A DNA stretch of 64,000 nt from Candidatus Mediterraneibacter merdavium (lineage in GTDB: Bacteria > Bacillota > Clostridia > Lachnospirales > Lachnospiraceae), in the NCBI GenBank assembly GCA_019118545.1, contig DWYT01000160.1, positions 43,345-107,344 on the forward strand. The letters are read 5' to 3'. A program made the position numbers and the translations under genes. The notes under the pieces are model-generated. The model was not told the DNA's origin, did no database searches, and saw nothing but the letters and a program-made list of their open reading frames with translations. Shown here in pieces: positions 34,107 through 43,497 of the stretch (its first letter is position 1; each line of letters opens with the position of its first letter).

Positions 34107-37100
34107 ATGCCAAATAACAATGAACAACAATATCAACCGTTAACATTTGATGCGATCAGGATCGGTCTGGCTTCACCTGAAAAAATCATGGAGTGGTCCA
34201 GAGGCGAGGTCACAAAGCCGGAGACGATCAACTACAGGACATTAAAGCCGGAAAAAGACGGTCTGTTCTGCGAGAAGATCTTCGGGCCGAGCAAGGACTG
34301 GGAGTGTCACTGCGGAAAATACAAGAAGATCCGCTATAAAGGCGTTGTCTGCGACCGGTGTGGAGTAGAGGTCACAAAGGCGAGTGTGCGCCGTGAGCGT
34401 ATGGGGCATATCGCCCTTGCGGCTCCGGTATCCCATATCTGGTATTTCAAGGGGATTCCCAGCCGTATGGGACTGATCCTTGATATCTCTCCGAGAACAC
34501 TGGAGAGGGTACTGTACTTTGCATCCTATATCGTGTTGGACAAAGGGGAGACAGACCTGCAGAACAGGCAGATCCTCTCTGAGGCAGAGTATCAGGAGCA
34601 GAGAGAGAAATGGGGCAGCGGCTCCTTCCGCGTAGGAATGGGTGCTGAGGCTATTAAAGAACTCCTTGAGAGCATTGACCTTGAGAAAGAGTATGCAGAG
34701 CTTCAGGCTTCACTTGAAAATGCGACAGGACAGAAGCGGGCAAGGATTGTGAAGCGTCTGGAAGTGGTGGAGGCGTTCCGCGAGTCCGGCAACCGTCCGG
34801 AGTGGATGATCCTCTCCGCGATCCCGGTGATCCCGCCGGATCTCCGTCCGATGGTACAGCTCGACGGCGGACGTTTCGCGACGTCTGACTTAAACGACCT
34901 GTACAGAAGGATCATCAACAGAAATAACCGTCTCAAGAGACTGTTAGAGCTGGGCGCGCCGGATATCATCGTGCGCAATGAGAAGCGTATGCTTCAGGAG
35001 GCAGTAGATGCCCTGATCGACAACGGACGCCGCGGACGTCCGGTCACAGGGCCGGGTAACCGTGCGCTTAAGTCCCTGTCTGACATGCTTAAGGGTAAGT
35101 CGGGACGCTTCCGTCAGAACCTGCTCGGAAAGCGTGTTGACTACTCAGGACGTTCCGTTATCGTCGTGGGACCGGAGCTTAAGATCTATCAGTGCGGTCT
35201 TCCGAAGGAGATGGCGATCGAGCTGTTCAAACCGTTCGTTATGAAAGAACTCGTGGCAAACGGAACAGCACACAATATAAAGAACGCGAAGAAGATGGTC
35301 GAGAGACTCCAGCCGGAGGTATGGGATGTGCTCGAGGAAGTGATCAAAGAGCATCCGGTTATGTTAAACCGTGCCCCCACGCTCCACAGACTGGGTATTC
35401 AGGCGTTTGAGCCGATTCTTGTTGAAGGTAAGGCGATCAAGCTGCATCCCCTCGTGTGTACGGCGTACAACGCGGATTTCGACGGAGACCAGATGGCGGT
35501 TCATGTGCCGCTGTCACAGGAGGCACAGGCTGAGTGCCGCTTCCTGCTCCTCTCACCGAACAACCTGCTGAAACCGTCCGACGGCGGTCCGGTGGCTGTT
35601 CCTTCACAGGATATGGTCCTCGGTATCTATTACCTGACACAGCTCCGTCCGGGGGCAAAGGGCGAGGGTATGTTCTTCAAGAGCGTGAGCGAGGCGATCC
35701 TTGCATACGAGAACGGATATATTACTCTCCATTCCCAGATCAAAGTGCGTGTGTCAAAGACAATGCCGGACGGCACAAAGAAGAGCGGCGTGATCGACGC
35801 CACACTGGGACGTCTCTTATTTAACGAGATCATCCCGCAGGATCTTGGCTTTGTGGACAGAGAAGTGGAAGGAAACGAACTTCTTCTCGAAGTGGATTTC
35901 CATGTAGGAAAGAAGCAGTTAAAGCAGATCCTTGAGAAGGTCATCAACACACACGGCGCGACACAGACTGCGGAGGTGCTCGATGATGTAAAATCCATCG
36001 GATACAAGTTTTCCACAAGGGCAGCTATGACGGTATCCATCTCGGATATGACCGTGCCGCCGGAGAAGCCGCAGATGATTGAGGAAGCGCAGAACACGGT
36101 GGACCGCATCACAAAGAACTACAAGCGCGGTCTCATCACAGAGGAAGAGCGTTATAAAGAAGTCGTAGAGACATGGAAAGCGACCGACGACAAGCTGACG
36201 GACGCGCTGCTTACCGGTCTTGACAAATACAACAATATCTTCATGATGGCGGACTCAGGAGCCCGTGGTTCTGACAAGCAGATCAAACAGCTTGCGGGTA
36301 TGCGCGGACTTATGGCGGACACGACCGGACGTACTATCGAGCTTCCGATCAAGTCCAACTTCCGTGAAGGTCTGGACGTACTGGAATACTTCATGTCCGC
36401 CCACGGAGCGCGTAAAGGTCTGTCCGATACGGCGCTTCGTACAGCCGATTCCGGATACCTGACAAGACGTCTTGTCGATGTATCTCAGGAGCTGATCATC
36501 CATGATGCCGACTGTGTAGAGCCGGGTCAGGAGATCCCGGGTATGTATGTGCATGCGTTCGTGGATGGAAACGAAGAGATCGAGAGCCTTCAGGAGCGTA
36601 TCACAGGACGCTTCTCCTGCGAGGATATCAAGGATAAAGACGGCAAGGTGCTCGTGAAAGCAAACCATATGATCACACCGCACCGCGCGGAGCGCGTGAT
36701 GAAGAAGGGTGTAGATGAGAATGGAAATCCGCTTGAGAAAGTGAAGATCCGTACCATTCTCACGTGTAAGTGCAAGAACGGCGTGTGCGCGAAGTGCTAC
36801 GGAGCGAACATGGCCACAGGCGAGGCAGTACAGGTCGGTGAGGCAGTCGGTATCGTGGCGGCACAGTCCATCGGTGAGCCGGGTACACAGCTTACCATGC
36901 GTACCTTCCATACAGGCGGTGTTGCCGGAGACGACATCACACAGGGTCTTCCCCGTGTCGAGGAGCTCTTCGAGGCAAGAAAGCCGAAGGGTCTTGCGAT
37001 CATCACGGAGTTTGCCGGAAAAGCGACCATCTCCGATACGAAGAAGAAGAGAGAGGTTATTGTTACAAACGACGAGACAGGCGAATCCAAGGCGTACCTC

Positions 37101-37805
37101 ATTCCTTACGGTTCCCGCATCAAGGTGCAGGACGGAGCAGTGCTTGAGGCAGGCGACGAACTCACAGAAGGTAGCGTAAACCCGCACGATATCCTGAAAA
37201 TCAAAGGTCTTCGCGCCGTACAGGACTATATGCTGCAGGAGGTACAGCGCGTATACCGTCTGCAGGGTGTTGATATCAACGATAAGCATATCGAGGTTAT
37301 TGTCCGCCAGATGCTGAAAAAAGTCCGCATTGAGGAGAAGGGTGACACAGACTTCCTTCCGGGAACAATGGCAGACGTCCTGTTGTTCAATGAGGTCAAC
37401 GAGCGGATGGAAGCAGAGGGCAAAGAGCCGGCAACAGGCGAGCAGATTATGCTTGGTATCACAAAGGCTTCGCTTGCCACAGATTCCTTCCTCTCAGCAG
37501 CCTCCTTCCAAGAGACGACCAAGGTACTGACCGAGGCGGCAATCAAGGGCAAGGTAGACCACCTTGTAGGCCTCAAGGAGAACGTCATCATCGGTAAACA
37601 TATCCCGGCTGGTACGGGTATGAAGAAATACCGCGACGTATCGCTCAACACAGATCTTCATTTCAACGAAGAGATTGAGCTGAGTATGGATGATGAGATC
37701 GAGCTGTCCGAGGAAATGCCGGAGGAGACAGATCTCCCGGCGGAGGAGAACGCAGAAGCAGAGGAAGAGCCTGTACTTGCAGGCGATGAAGCTGCGGAAG
37801 AGTAA
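34107..37805 (+). CDS. rpoC: DNA-directed RNA polymerase beta-prime subunit
   Basis: The 1232-residue subunit with the active-site [12 protein letters not shown] (about residue 450). The N-terminal zinc site [20 protein letters not shown] and the second [13 protein letters not shown] are intact, as are [18 protein letters not shown] and the bridge-helix region [20 protein letters not shown]. It begins 17 bases after rpoB with AGGAGGAG and ends in an acidic tail. A terminator follows. Confidence 0.98.
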   Translation: MPNNNEQQYQPLTFDAIRIGLASPEKIMEWSRGEVTKPETINYRTLKPEKDGLFCEKIFGPSKDWECHCGKYKKIRYKGVVCDRCGVEVTKASVRRERMGHIALAAPVSHIWYFKGIPSRMGLILDISPRTLERVLYFASYIVLDKGETDLQNRQILSEAEYQEQREKWGSGSFRVGMGAEAIKELLESIDLEKEYAELQASLENATGQKRARIVKRLEVVEAFRESGNRPEWMILSAIPVIPPDLRPMVQLDGGRFATSDLNDLYRRIINRNNRLKRLLELGAPDIIVRNEKRMLQEAVDALIDNGRRGRPVTGPGNRALKSLSDMLKGKSGRFRQNLLGKRVDYSGRSVIVVGPELKIYQCGLPKEMAIELFKPFVMKELVANGTAHNIKNAKKMVERLQPEVWDVLEEVIKEHPVMLNRAPTLHRLGIQAFEPILVEGKAIKLHPLVCTAYNADFDGDQMAVHVPLSQEAQAECRFLLLSPNNLLKPSDGGPVAVPSQDMVLGIYYLTQLRPGAKGEGMFFKSVSEAILAYENGYITLHSQIKVRVSKTMPDGTKKSGVIDATLGRLLFNEIIPQDLGFVDREVEGNELLLEVDFHVGKKQLKQILEKVINTHGATQTAEVLDDVKSIGYKFSTRAAMTVSISDMTVPPEKPQMIEEAQNTVDRITKNYKRGLITEEERYKEVVETWKATDDKLTDALLTGLDKYNNIFMMADSGARGSDKQIKQLAGMRGLMADTTGRTIELPIKSNFREGLDVLEYFMSAHGARKGLSDTALRTADSGYLTRRLVDVSQELIIHDADCVEPGQEIPGMYVHAFVDGNEEIESLQERITGRFSCEDIKDKDGKVLVKANHMITPHRAERVMKKGVDENGNPLEKVKIRTILTCKCKNGVCAKCYGANMATGEAVQVGEAVGIVAAQSIGEPGTQLTMRTFHTGGVAGDDITQGLPRVEELFEARKPKGLAIITEFAGKATISDTKKKREVIVTNDETGESKAYLIPYGSRIKVQDGAVLEAGDELTEGSVNPHDILKIKGLRAVQDYMLQEVQRVYRLQGVDINDKHIEVIVRQMLKKVRIEEKGDTDFLPGTMADVLLFNEVNERMEAEGKEPATGEQIMLGITKASLATDSFLSAASFQETTKVLTEAAIKGKVDHLVGLKENVIIGKHIPAGTGMKKYRDVSLNTDLHFNEEIELSMDDEIELSEEMPEETDLPAEENAEAEEEPVLAGDEAAEE

Positions 37806-37861
37806 GCCGGACGAAAGACTCATTTCCCCAAAAGAGTAAATGAATAGCGGCAAGAATAAAG

Positions 37862-37897
37862 AAAATCCCGGACTGCGTAATGTAGTCCGGGATTTTT
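37862..37897 (+). terminator. Terminator of rpoB-rpoC
   Basis: AAAATCCCGGACT (37862-37874) pairs with AGTCCGGGATTTT (37884-37896), followed by further T. It is also A-rich on the left, so it can work for the convergent minus-strand genes. Confidence 0.9.
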
Positions 37898-37915
37898 GGC
37901 AGGATTCTTTTTTAG

Positions 37916-38059
37916 TTACTTAAAAAGGGATGTTCCGAAACGCGCTTTCCGGTAAATCTTCTGGATGATCGTTGCCGGAAGGCTGATCACGATGTAAAGT
38001 GTTGAGAAGATACCTACGGAACCTCCGATAATCATAAGCAGAATAAGACCAATATTCAT
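37916..38059 (-). CDS. 47-residue membrane peptide downstream of the response regulator
   Basis: A short frame from ATG 38059 with AAGGAG ten bases ahead: MNIGLILLMIIGGSVGIFST, then a second hydrophobic half and a basic tail ending in GTSLFK. The first about 30 residues make one membrane helix. It lies about 105 bases after the stop of the KdpE-like gene on the same strand. I do not recognise the family. The good ribosome binding site and the amphipathic basic tail (IIQKIYRKARFG) favour a real product. Small KdpF-like or regulatory peptides are possible analogies only. Confidence 0.6.
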   Translation of the reverse strand: MNIGLILLMIIGGSVGIFSTLYIVISLPATIIQKIYRKARFGTSLFK

Positions 38060-38164
38060 AATGCTGCACACTCCTTTTTATACTGAATACAAGGTTCATT
38101 TTATAACAGATGAGTGTGCGGGGGAATAAAGCGGAAAAGTCCTTAGCAGATTCTTAACGAGAGG

Positions 38165-38872
38165 TTATTCTTCCTCATCCTCCACCATTCGGTATCCTAC
38201 GCCGACTTCTGTAAAGATATATTTTGGCTGTGCCGGATCTTCCTCGATCTTTCGCCGGATATTTGCCATATTGACACGAAGGATCTTATTGTCACTGTCC
38301 GCGTAGGGACCCCATACATTTGACAGGATGGAAGCGTAAGTGATTACTTTCCCTGAATTCTGCGCAAGATAGGCGACGATCTTGTATTCAATAGGCGTCA
38401 GATGAATGACGTCGCCCTTAATGGTCAGCAGACGTTTGGAAAAATCCAGTATCATCTCCCCATGGCGGTACGGACGGATGTACAGGGCGCTGTCCGTGCG
38501 CAGGCGGTTGCTGTGGCGCAGGGAGGCGCGTATCCGTGCCAGAAGCTCGGAAGTGCCGAAAGGCTTGGTGATGTAGTCGTCCGCGCCCAGATCAAGAGAG
38601 GATACTTTCTCGCGTTCTGCGGTGCGGGCGGAGATCACGATAATGGGCGTGCTCGTCCATGTGCGCACCTCATGAATAATCCTGCCGCCGTCCATGTCGG
38701 GCAGGCCCAGATCCAGAAGGATGATGTCCGGGCACTGGGAGCGGATGATCTCCAGTCCTTGTGTGCCCGTATCCGCGCAGAGCACACGGTATTCGTGCCT
38801 TTTTAACACTTTTCCCATAAAAGTCTGTATGTTCTTTTCATCTTCAATAATAAGTACGGTGAATTTAGGCAT
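38165..38872 (-). CDS. OmpR-family response regulator, KdpE-like
   Basis: A 235-residue regulator with a receiver domain (VLIIEDEKNIQTFMGKVL, phosphoacceptor D54 in IILLDLGLPDMDGG, Lys in FGTSELLARIRASL) and an OmpR-type winged helix (HLTPIEYKIVAYLAQNSGKV, YIFTEVGVGYRMV). The start at 38872 has AAGGAG nine bases ahead and overlaps the end of the kinase gene by eight bases. Overall it resembles KdpE, but no kdpFABC potassium pump genes are in the window. Confidence 0.9.
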   Translation of the reverse strand: MPKFTVLIIEDEKNIQTFMGKVLKRHEYRVLCADTGTQGLEIIRSQCPDIILLDLGLPDMDGGRIIHEVRTWTSTPIIVISARTAEREKVSSLDLGADDYITKPFGTSELLARIRASLRHSNRLRTDSALYIRPYRHGEMILDFSKRLLTIKGDVIHLTPIEYKIVAYLAQNSGKVITYASILSNVWGPYADSDNKILRVNMANIRRKIEEDPAQPKYIFTEVGVGYRMVEDEEE

Positions 38873-39944
38873 TGGAAGTATTCTCCTTTTCTTTCGGAAG
38901 TGTGAAAGTAAATTCTGCCCCATTCCGGTGGTTGGAAGCTGTGATCTGTCCCCCATGGGCCTGAATGATTGTCTTGCAGATGGAAAGACCGATTCCGATT
39001 CCTTTACGTCCGTCTGAGTTCTCTGTCGCGGCCTGCTGTCCCTCGAAGATATAGGGGAGCCGGGACTCTTCTATACCTCTGCCGTGATCGCGGACTGAGA
39101 AGGTGATACGTTTCTCTTCCTCTTGGATGACAAGATCAATGGGATCAGGACTTCCGGAGTGGATAAAGGCGTTTTCCAGAAGATTGATAAGAACCTGCTC
39201 GATCAGTGTGGGATCCATGGACAGCATGAGGAAATCATTCGGCATATTCACCCGGATACGGATGTCAGGAAGGCGTTTTCTGAGCCGCTGAATCGCCTCG
39301 GAAACAACTTCCTCCACGACCTCAGGAGATTTTTTGACTTTATCCGTGGAATCATTGTTGATGCGGGTGACTGTGAGCAAATTCTCCACCATGTTGAGCA
39401 GCCACTGAGAATCGTCCTTGATATTGGAAAGGAGTTCCATGCGCTCGGCATCGGAAAGCTCCGGGTAATTTTCCAGATAAGAGGAAGCGGAACCAATGAT
39501 GCTGGTCAAGGGAGTTCTCAGATCATGGGACACGGCGCGCAGCAGGTTGGCCCGCAGCTTTTCCCTGTCTGCCTCTGCAAGGGCCTTCTCGCGGTCTGCG
39601 ATGGCCTGCCGCTGTCTTTTCAGGGCAGTGGTAGTGGCGCTGGTAATGACAGAGATGGCGAGCATACCGATGAAAGTGACCGGGTAGCCGTCAAGGGAAA
39701 AGTTGAATTTAAAATACGGGTAGCTAAAGAAATAATTCACCGCGAACATACAGAACAGCGCGGCGGCGATGCCATAGACATAGCCTGAGGTGCGCAGCGC
39801 GGTCAGGATCAGGGCAAGCGTGTAGATAACGGCAGTGTTCGCCACGTTCTTGTTGCCGAACTGAAAGAAGCAGAAGGAAACCGCAGTGGCGGCAAGCAGC
39901 ATAAATATAGTAAATGCAGTGTCGTAGAAAAATGTTTTCTTCAT
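38865..39944 (-). CDS. Sensor histidine kinase with DUF4118 (KdpD-like C-terminal part)
   Basis: A 359-residue membrane kinase. Four hydrophobic segments in residues 8-105 form the KdpD-type membrane domain (DUF4118). Then come a linker, the dimerisation domain with phospho-acceptor H140 (RAVSHDLRTPLTSIIGSA), and the ATPase domain (LINLLENAFIHSG, DHGRGIEESRLPYIFEG, GIGIGLSICKTIIQAHGG). It lacks the long N-terminal KdpD and universal-stress-protein domains that bind c-di-AMP in full-length KdpD, so it is a truncated-type architecture, common in Clostridia. Its signal is unknown; potassium or cell envelope state are guesses. Confidence 0.9.
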   Translation of the reverse strand: MKKTFFYDTAFTIFMLLAATAVSFCFFQFGNKNVANTAVIYTLALILTALRTSGYVYGIAAALFCMFAVNYFFSYPYFKFNFSLDGYPVTFIGMLAISVITSATTTALKRQRQAIADREKALAEADREKLRANLLRAVSHDLRTPLTSIIGSASSYLENYPELSDAERMELLSNIKDDSQWLLNMVENLLTVTRINNDSTDKVKKSPEVVEEVVSEAIQRLRKRLPDIRIRVNMPNDFLMLSMDPTLIEQVLINLLENAFIHSGSPDPIDLVIQEEEKRITFSVRDHGRGIEESRLPYIFEGQQAATENSDGRKGIGIGLSICKTIIQAHGGQITASNHRNGAEFTFTLPKEKENTSNA

Positions 39945-39987
39945 AAGCCTTCCTCATAAGCAGTTGTAAAACAATTTAGGAGAGCCG

Positions 39988-41172
39988 TTAAATGGGCTCT
40001 CCGTTTTTATATTTCTGAATAATGTGCTGGATTCTCTCGTTCGGGTTTAAGAACGTGCTGATCGAGCCGTCATGATTCAGTGTGTCTACAATGAGTGCGA
40101 TGTATTTGCTCATGTCGCAGTTGATATAGTACGGTCTGGACAGAAGCTCCGGTGTCTGGTAGATCAGATTGGTCGTGAGGATACCGTGGAGAATCCCTTC
40201 GTTGTACGCTTTGTCAAACTTTTCCATGCCGTTTGTAAACAGGCCGAAGGTAGCGGCGGCAAAGATCCGTTTTGCCTTCCGGCGCTTTAACTCAGTGGCG
40301 ACGTCGATGATACTGTCGCCGGAGGAAATCATGTCGTCGATAATAATGACATCTTTCCCCTCTACGGAGCTTCCGAGGAACTCATGAGCTACGATCGGGT
40401 TGCGGCCGTTTACAATCCTTGTATAGTCGCGGCGCTTGTAGAACATCCCCATGTCAAGGCCCAGTACATTGGCAAGGTAGACGGCACGGTTTGTACCGCC
40501 CTCATCCGGACTGATGGCCATCATGTGTTCACTGTCGATCTGCAGATCCTTCACAGTGCGAAGAAGTCCCTTGACAAACTGATAGGTCGGGGACACTGTC
40601 TCAAAACCGCTTAAGGGAATCGCGTTCTGTACCCGGGGGTCATGCGCGTCAAAGGTGATAATATTGTCAACACCCATGCGTACCAGTTCTTGGAGCGCCA
40701 GCGCGCAGTCTAAAGACTCGCGGGAATTCCGCTTGTGCTGCCTGCTCTCATAGAGGAAAGGCATAATGACATTGATACGGCGTCCCTTTCCGCCGATGGC
40801 GGCGATGATCCTCTTAAGGTTCTGGAAATGATCGTCCGGGGACATATGGTTAATCCTTCCGGTAAGAGAGTAGGTCACGCTGTAATTGCACACATCTACC
40901 ATCAGGTACAGGTCTTTTCCGCGCACGGATTCCCCGAGGATTCCTTTTGCCTCTCCGGAGCCGAAGCGGGGTACGCGTGCTTTGATGAGATAAGTGTCCT
41001 TTTCGTATCCCGGGAAAGCAATGTCGTCCCTGTACTCATTGTTGGCTTCATGGCGCCATCTGACAAGATATTCATCCACTTTCCGCCCCAGCTCTTCGCA
41101 GCCTTCCAAAGCTACAAGGCCAAGGCTCCCGACCGGTATGTTCTCCAGAATCCGTTCTGTTCGACGTATCAT
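39988..41172 (-). CDS. prs: Ribose-phosphate pyrophosphokinase (long form)
   Basis: It makes PRPP from ribose-5-phosphate and ATP for nucleotide and amino acid synthesis. At 394 residues it is longer than the usual 315, with an extra N-terminal part of about 70 residues before the Prs-like core. Seen: MPFLYESRQHKRNSRE, ITFDAHDPRVQNAIPL and the PRPP loop DVIIIDDMISSGDSI near residue 275. The start overlaps the stop of the helicase-loader gene as ATGA. The long form is a divergent class, so activity is likely but less certain than for the canonical enzyme. Confidence 0.88.
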   Translation of the reverse strand: MIRRTERILENIPVGSLGLVALEGCEELGRKVDEYLVRWRHEANNEYRDDIAFPGYEKDTYLIKARVPRFGSGEAKGILGESVRGKDLYLMVDVCNYSVTYSLTGRINHMSPDDHFQNLKRIIAAIGGKGRRINVIMPFLYESRQHKRNSRESLDCALALQELVRMGVDNIITFDAHDPRVQNAIPLSGFETVSPTYQFVKGLLRTVKDLQIDSEHMMAISPDEGGTNRAVYLANVLGLDMGMFYKRRDYTRIVNGRNPIVAHEFLGSSVEGKDVIIIDDMISSGDSIIDVATELKRRKAKRIFAAATFGLFTNGMEKFDKAYNEGILHGILTTNLIYQTPELLSRPYYINCDMSKYIALIVDTLNHDGSISTFLNPNERIQHIIQKYKNGEPI

Positions 41173-42170
41173 TTACGTTCCTCCCTGTGTTCTATCTTTT
41201 TCTTGATTCGTATATCATCACCGATGATCTTCAACATCGTATAGCTGCTGGTGATTCTGGAAAATGAGCGCTCTGTATAGAGATTGGCGATCGAATCCAG
41301 AGACAGGTTCGTTGAGATAATCGTTGATTTCTTATGTATGAGCCGTTCGTTAATACAGGTGAAAAATTGTGATGTAATGAAGGCGTTCGTGTATTCGCTC
41401 CCAAGATCATCGATAATCAGGAGATCGCAGTTGAAGATATAATCACTTATGTTCTGCGCATCCGCATCACTGCGGTCAAATTTCGACTGCGACAGTGTGA
41501 CAAAGAGCTGTGGAGCGGAGAGATATAGCACAGAATACTCCCGGTTCATGATCTCCTTTGCTATGCAGACGGAGAGAAACGTCTTTCCCACCCCTACATC
41601 GCCATAGAGAAAAAGGTTCCGGAATTCCTCTCCAAAGGTGTCGATAAAATCGTGGCAGCGCTTAAGCGTCTCCTCCATCATCGCGCGGGCGGAGCGCCCG
41701 GTTTTTTTATCATAATGTGAAGCTGAATAAAAATCAAGGCTGAAATTGTCAAAAGAAGCCTCTGTTGGAAATTCTTTAATATTGGACTGTTCATATAAGA
41801 GCCGGATAACAGCCTGTTTGAAGCAGTGGCATTTCTCATTGCCGATATATCCCGTATCCTTACAGTCCGGACATTCATAGACCGGCTTTAGGTAATCAGC
41901 GGGGAAGCCTGACGAAACGAGCAGATTCTTTTTGCTGCTGCGCAGAATCTCCAGTTCTTCCTTCAAGGAGTCCAGCGCCCGGCTGTCGCCCCCCAGCAGT
42001 TTCTTGCCATACTGAACGGAGAGGATGGATATGGATTCATCCAGCGATTTGAATTCAGGGAGCTTTTTATATACTTCTTCATAGCGGGCGGTCTGGATGT
42101 CGCGGCTTTTGAGCTGCTTCTTTTCATATTCCCGCATGATTGTGTAGTATTGTGCATTTTTGAGTGCCAT
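41169..42170 (-). CDS. DnaC/DnaI-like replicative helicase loader (AAA+ ATPase)
   Basis: A 333-residue protein with an N-terminal region containing a Cys pair motif (YECPDCKDTGYIGNEKCHC near residue 110) and an AAA+ domain (LYGDVGVGKTFLSVCIAKEI, LLIIDDLGSEYTN, STIISTNLSLDSI). It loads the replicative helicase. I start it at the ATG at 42170, seven bases after GGAG; an ATG two codons earlier abuts that site. It is in an operon with dnaD upstream and prs downstream. Confidence 0.92.
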   Translation of the reverse strand: MALKNAQYYTIMREYEKKQLKSRDIQTARYEEVYKKLPEFKSLDESISILSVQYGKKLLGGDSRALDSLKEELEILRSSKKNLLVSSGFPADYLKPVYECPDCKDTGYIGNEKCHCFKQAVIRLLYEQSNIKEFPTEASFDNFSLDFYSASHYDKKTGRSARAMMEETLKRCHDFIDTFGEEFRNLFLYGDVGVGKTFLSVCIAKEIMNREYSVLYLSAPQLFVTLSQSKFDRSDADAQNISDYIFNCDLLIIDDLGSEYTNAFITSQFFTCINERLIHKKSTIISTNLSLDSIANLYTERSFSRITSSYTMLKIIGDDIRIKKKIEHREERK

Positions 42171-42183
42171 TGACATACTCCTT

Positions 42184-43296
42184 CTAATTGCTGTTCAGTA
42201 ACTGCTCTTCCAGAGAGTCCATATCATAGCTGCGCCGCTCAAAGTTGTTCAGATTTCTTGTGACGGCTTTTGTCCGTGCAGAGGATCTTCCTAAAGCGCG
42301 CTCTTTCTGGTATTCCTCATCGAGCGTCTCGATGTCCTTCAGATGGCGGATGCCCTTGCCATGCCATTTTGTAAGGATGGAATCCGCGTACTCAAAGCTT
42401 GGCTGGTGAGTGGCGGTGATTGTGCGCCGGCAGGCCTCCGCTATAATATCAGAGGAAAATGCGTAATCTTCGTTCCATTTGCGGATATATGTAAGCTCCG
42501 ATGCCGCCGGGGCACGGTTTTTGATGCCAAACGCGTTCAGCACGGTGTAGCAGTTCTTATTATAAAGAGCAGACTGTTCCTTTGCCTGAGCCACCGTTAC
42601 AATCCCCTCGTCTGTCCACGAGAAGGCAACCTTGCGGATGTAGTGCATACTCTTATGTCCGTTCTCCACACAGGACTCGATCAGATACTCGATCAGATCC
42701 GCAGACATATGGAGCGTATCATAAAAATATGTGATCGTCTCCATATCGGAGTGGGTCAGGGTTTTGCCGAGATACTGCTCGGCAATGAACAGAAGAGACT
42801 TGATCTCCTTCTGGGCGCGCAGCGTGTCAATGGAGACAGCTTTCCCTGTCCGAACAGAAGAGACGGCTTGTCTGTGTGCAGGTGTGCCCTGCGCAGGCTC
42901 TGGGGCCGTGCCGTTGTGCTCTGGGACGGACTGGTCCGATACATTTTGCGCAGGCTCTGCTGCAGCAGGCGCGGAGATGCTTTCCGAGCTGCGCAGAAGC
43001 GCGGTCTTCTGCAGCTCAAGCGCGGTGATCCTGCCCTCGCTGTCATGCTCCATACGCAGAAGTCCCTTCTTCTCCCAGTAGCGGAAAGCACGGAGAATAT
43101 CCTTCTCTGTGTTGTTCAGGCAGTCTGCGATCGTCGTGAGCGTCAGGGACGAACACGGGTCGTCGAGGTGACGCAGAAGAAACAGATATACCTTCACAAA
43201 CTCGCCGTTGGCGTCAATCATATAGTTGTCAATAAAATCATTCGGAAGCAGCGTCGCGTTTGTCTGAAATTTATTTTTTAGAGTCAATGTCTTCAT
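42184..43296 (-). CDS. dnaD: DnaD-domain replication initiation protein
   Basis: A 370-residue protein. The N-terminal part is a winged helix (DNGEFVKVYLFLLRHLDD-like, TTIADCLNNTEKDILRAFRYWEKKGLL). A Pro/Ala-rich linker follows, and the C-terminal DnaD domain contains YFYDTLHMSADLIEYLIESC and AFSWTDEGIVTVAQAKE. It is thought to help open the origin and load the helicase with the loader encoded next. AGAAGGTGGGAC precedes the ATG. Three DnaA-box-like 9-mers lie upstream (43384-43436). Confidence 0.9.
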   Translation of the reverse strand: MKTLTLKNKFQTNATLLPNDFIDNYMIDANGEFVKVYLFLLRHLDDPCSSLTLTTIADCLNNTEKDILRAFRYWEKKGLLRMEHDSEGRITALELQKTALLRSSESISAPAAAEPAQNVSDQSVPEHNGTAPEPAQGTPAHRQAVSSVRTGKAVSIDTLRAQKEIKSLLFIAEQYLGKTLTHSDMETITYFYDTLHMSADLIEYLIESCVENGHKSMHYIRKVAFSWTDEGIVTVAQAKEQSALYNKNCYTVLNAFGIKNRAPAASELTYIRKWNEDYAFSSDIIAEACRRTITATHQPSFEYADSILTKWHGKGIRHLKDIETLDEEYQKERALGRSSARTKAVTRNLNNFERRSYDMDSLEEQLLNSN

Positions 43297-43318
43297 AGCT
43301 ATCCTGTCCCACCTTCTC

Positions 43319-43351
43319 TAGTTGTATTCTGTGAAGTGTACAACTAATATA
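43319..43351 (-). promoter_or_regulatory. Promoter region and palindrome of the dnaD operon
   Basis: TAGTTGTA (43319-43326) and TACAACTA (43339-43346) are perfect eight-base arms around 12 bases. A -10 TATATT (minus strand, 43346-43351) touches them. The -35 is weak, which fits an activated promoter. Confidence 0.4.
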
Positions 43352-43383
43352 TCATTTTCTCTCCCGGTTAAAAAGTATTTTTT

Positions 43384-43436
43384 CGTGGGTAACTCCGGGT
43401 TTTTTGTAGATAACTCTGTGTAGAACATGTGGATAA
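43384..43436 (-). promoter_or_regulatory. Three DnaA-box-like 9-mers upstream of dnaD
   Basis: On the minus strand: TTATCCACA (43428-43436, perfect box), TTATCTACA (43405-43413) and TTACCCACG (43384-43392). All are in one orientation with starts 21 and 23 bp apart, about 35-90 bases upstream of the putative -10. Confidence 0.6.
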
Positions 43437-43497
43437 CTCCCGCAGGCCTTGTGTTTTCTGGCGTTGCGGTAATCAGCTCCGGCCGGGCGGCAAGGGT

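Noticed and set aside
36255-37289. A 344-codon minus-strand frame inside rpoC
   Set aside because: It is antisense to the conserved beta-prime coding region, has no recognisable domain, and arises from codon bias of rpoC.
42343-43281. A 312-codon plus-strand frame opposite dnaD
   Set aside because: The minus strand encodes a clear DnaD protein; the plus frame has Cys/Arg-rich composition typical of a shadow.
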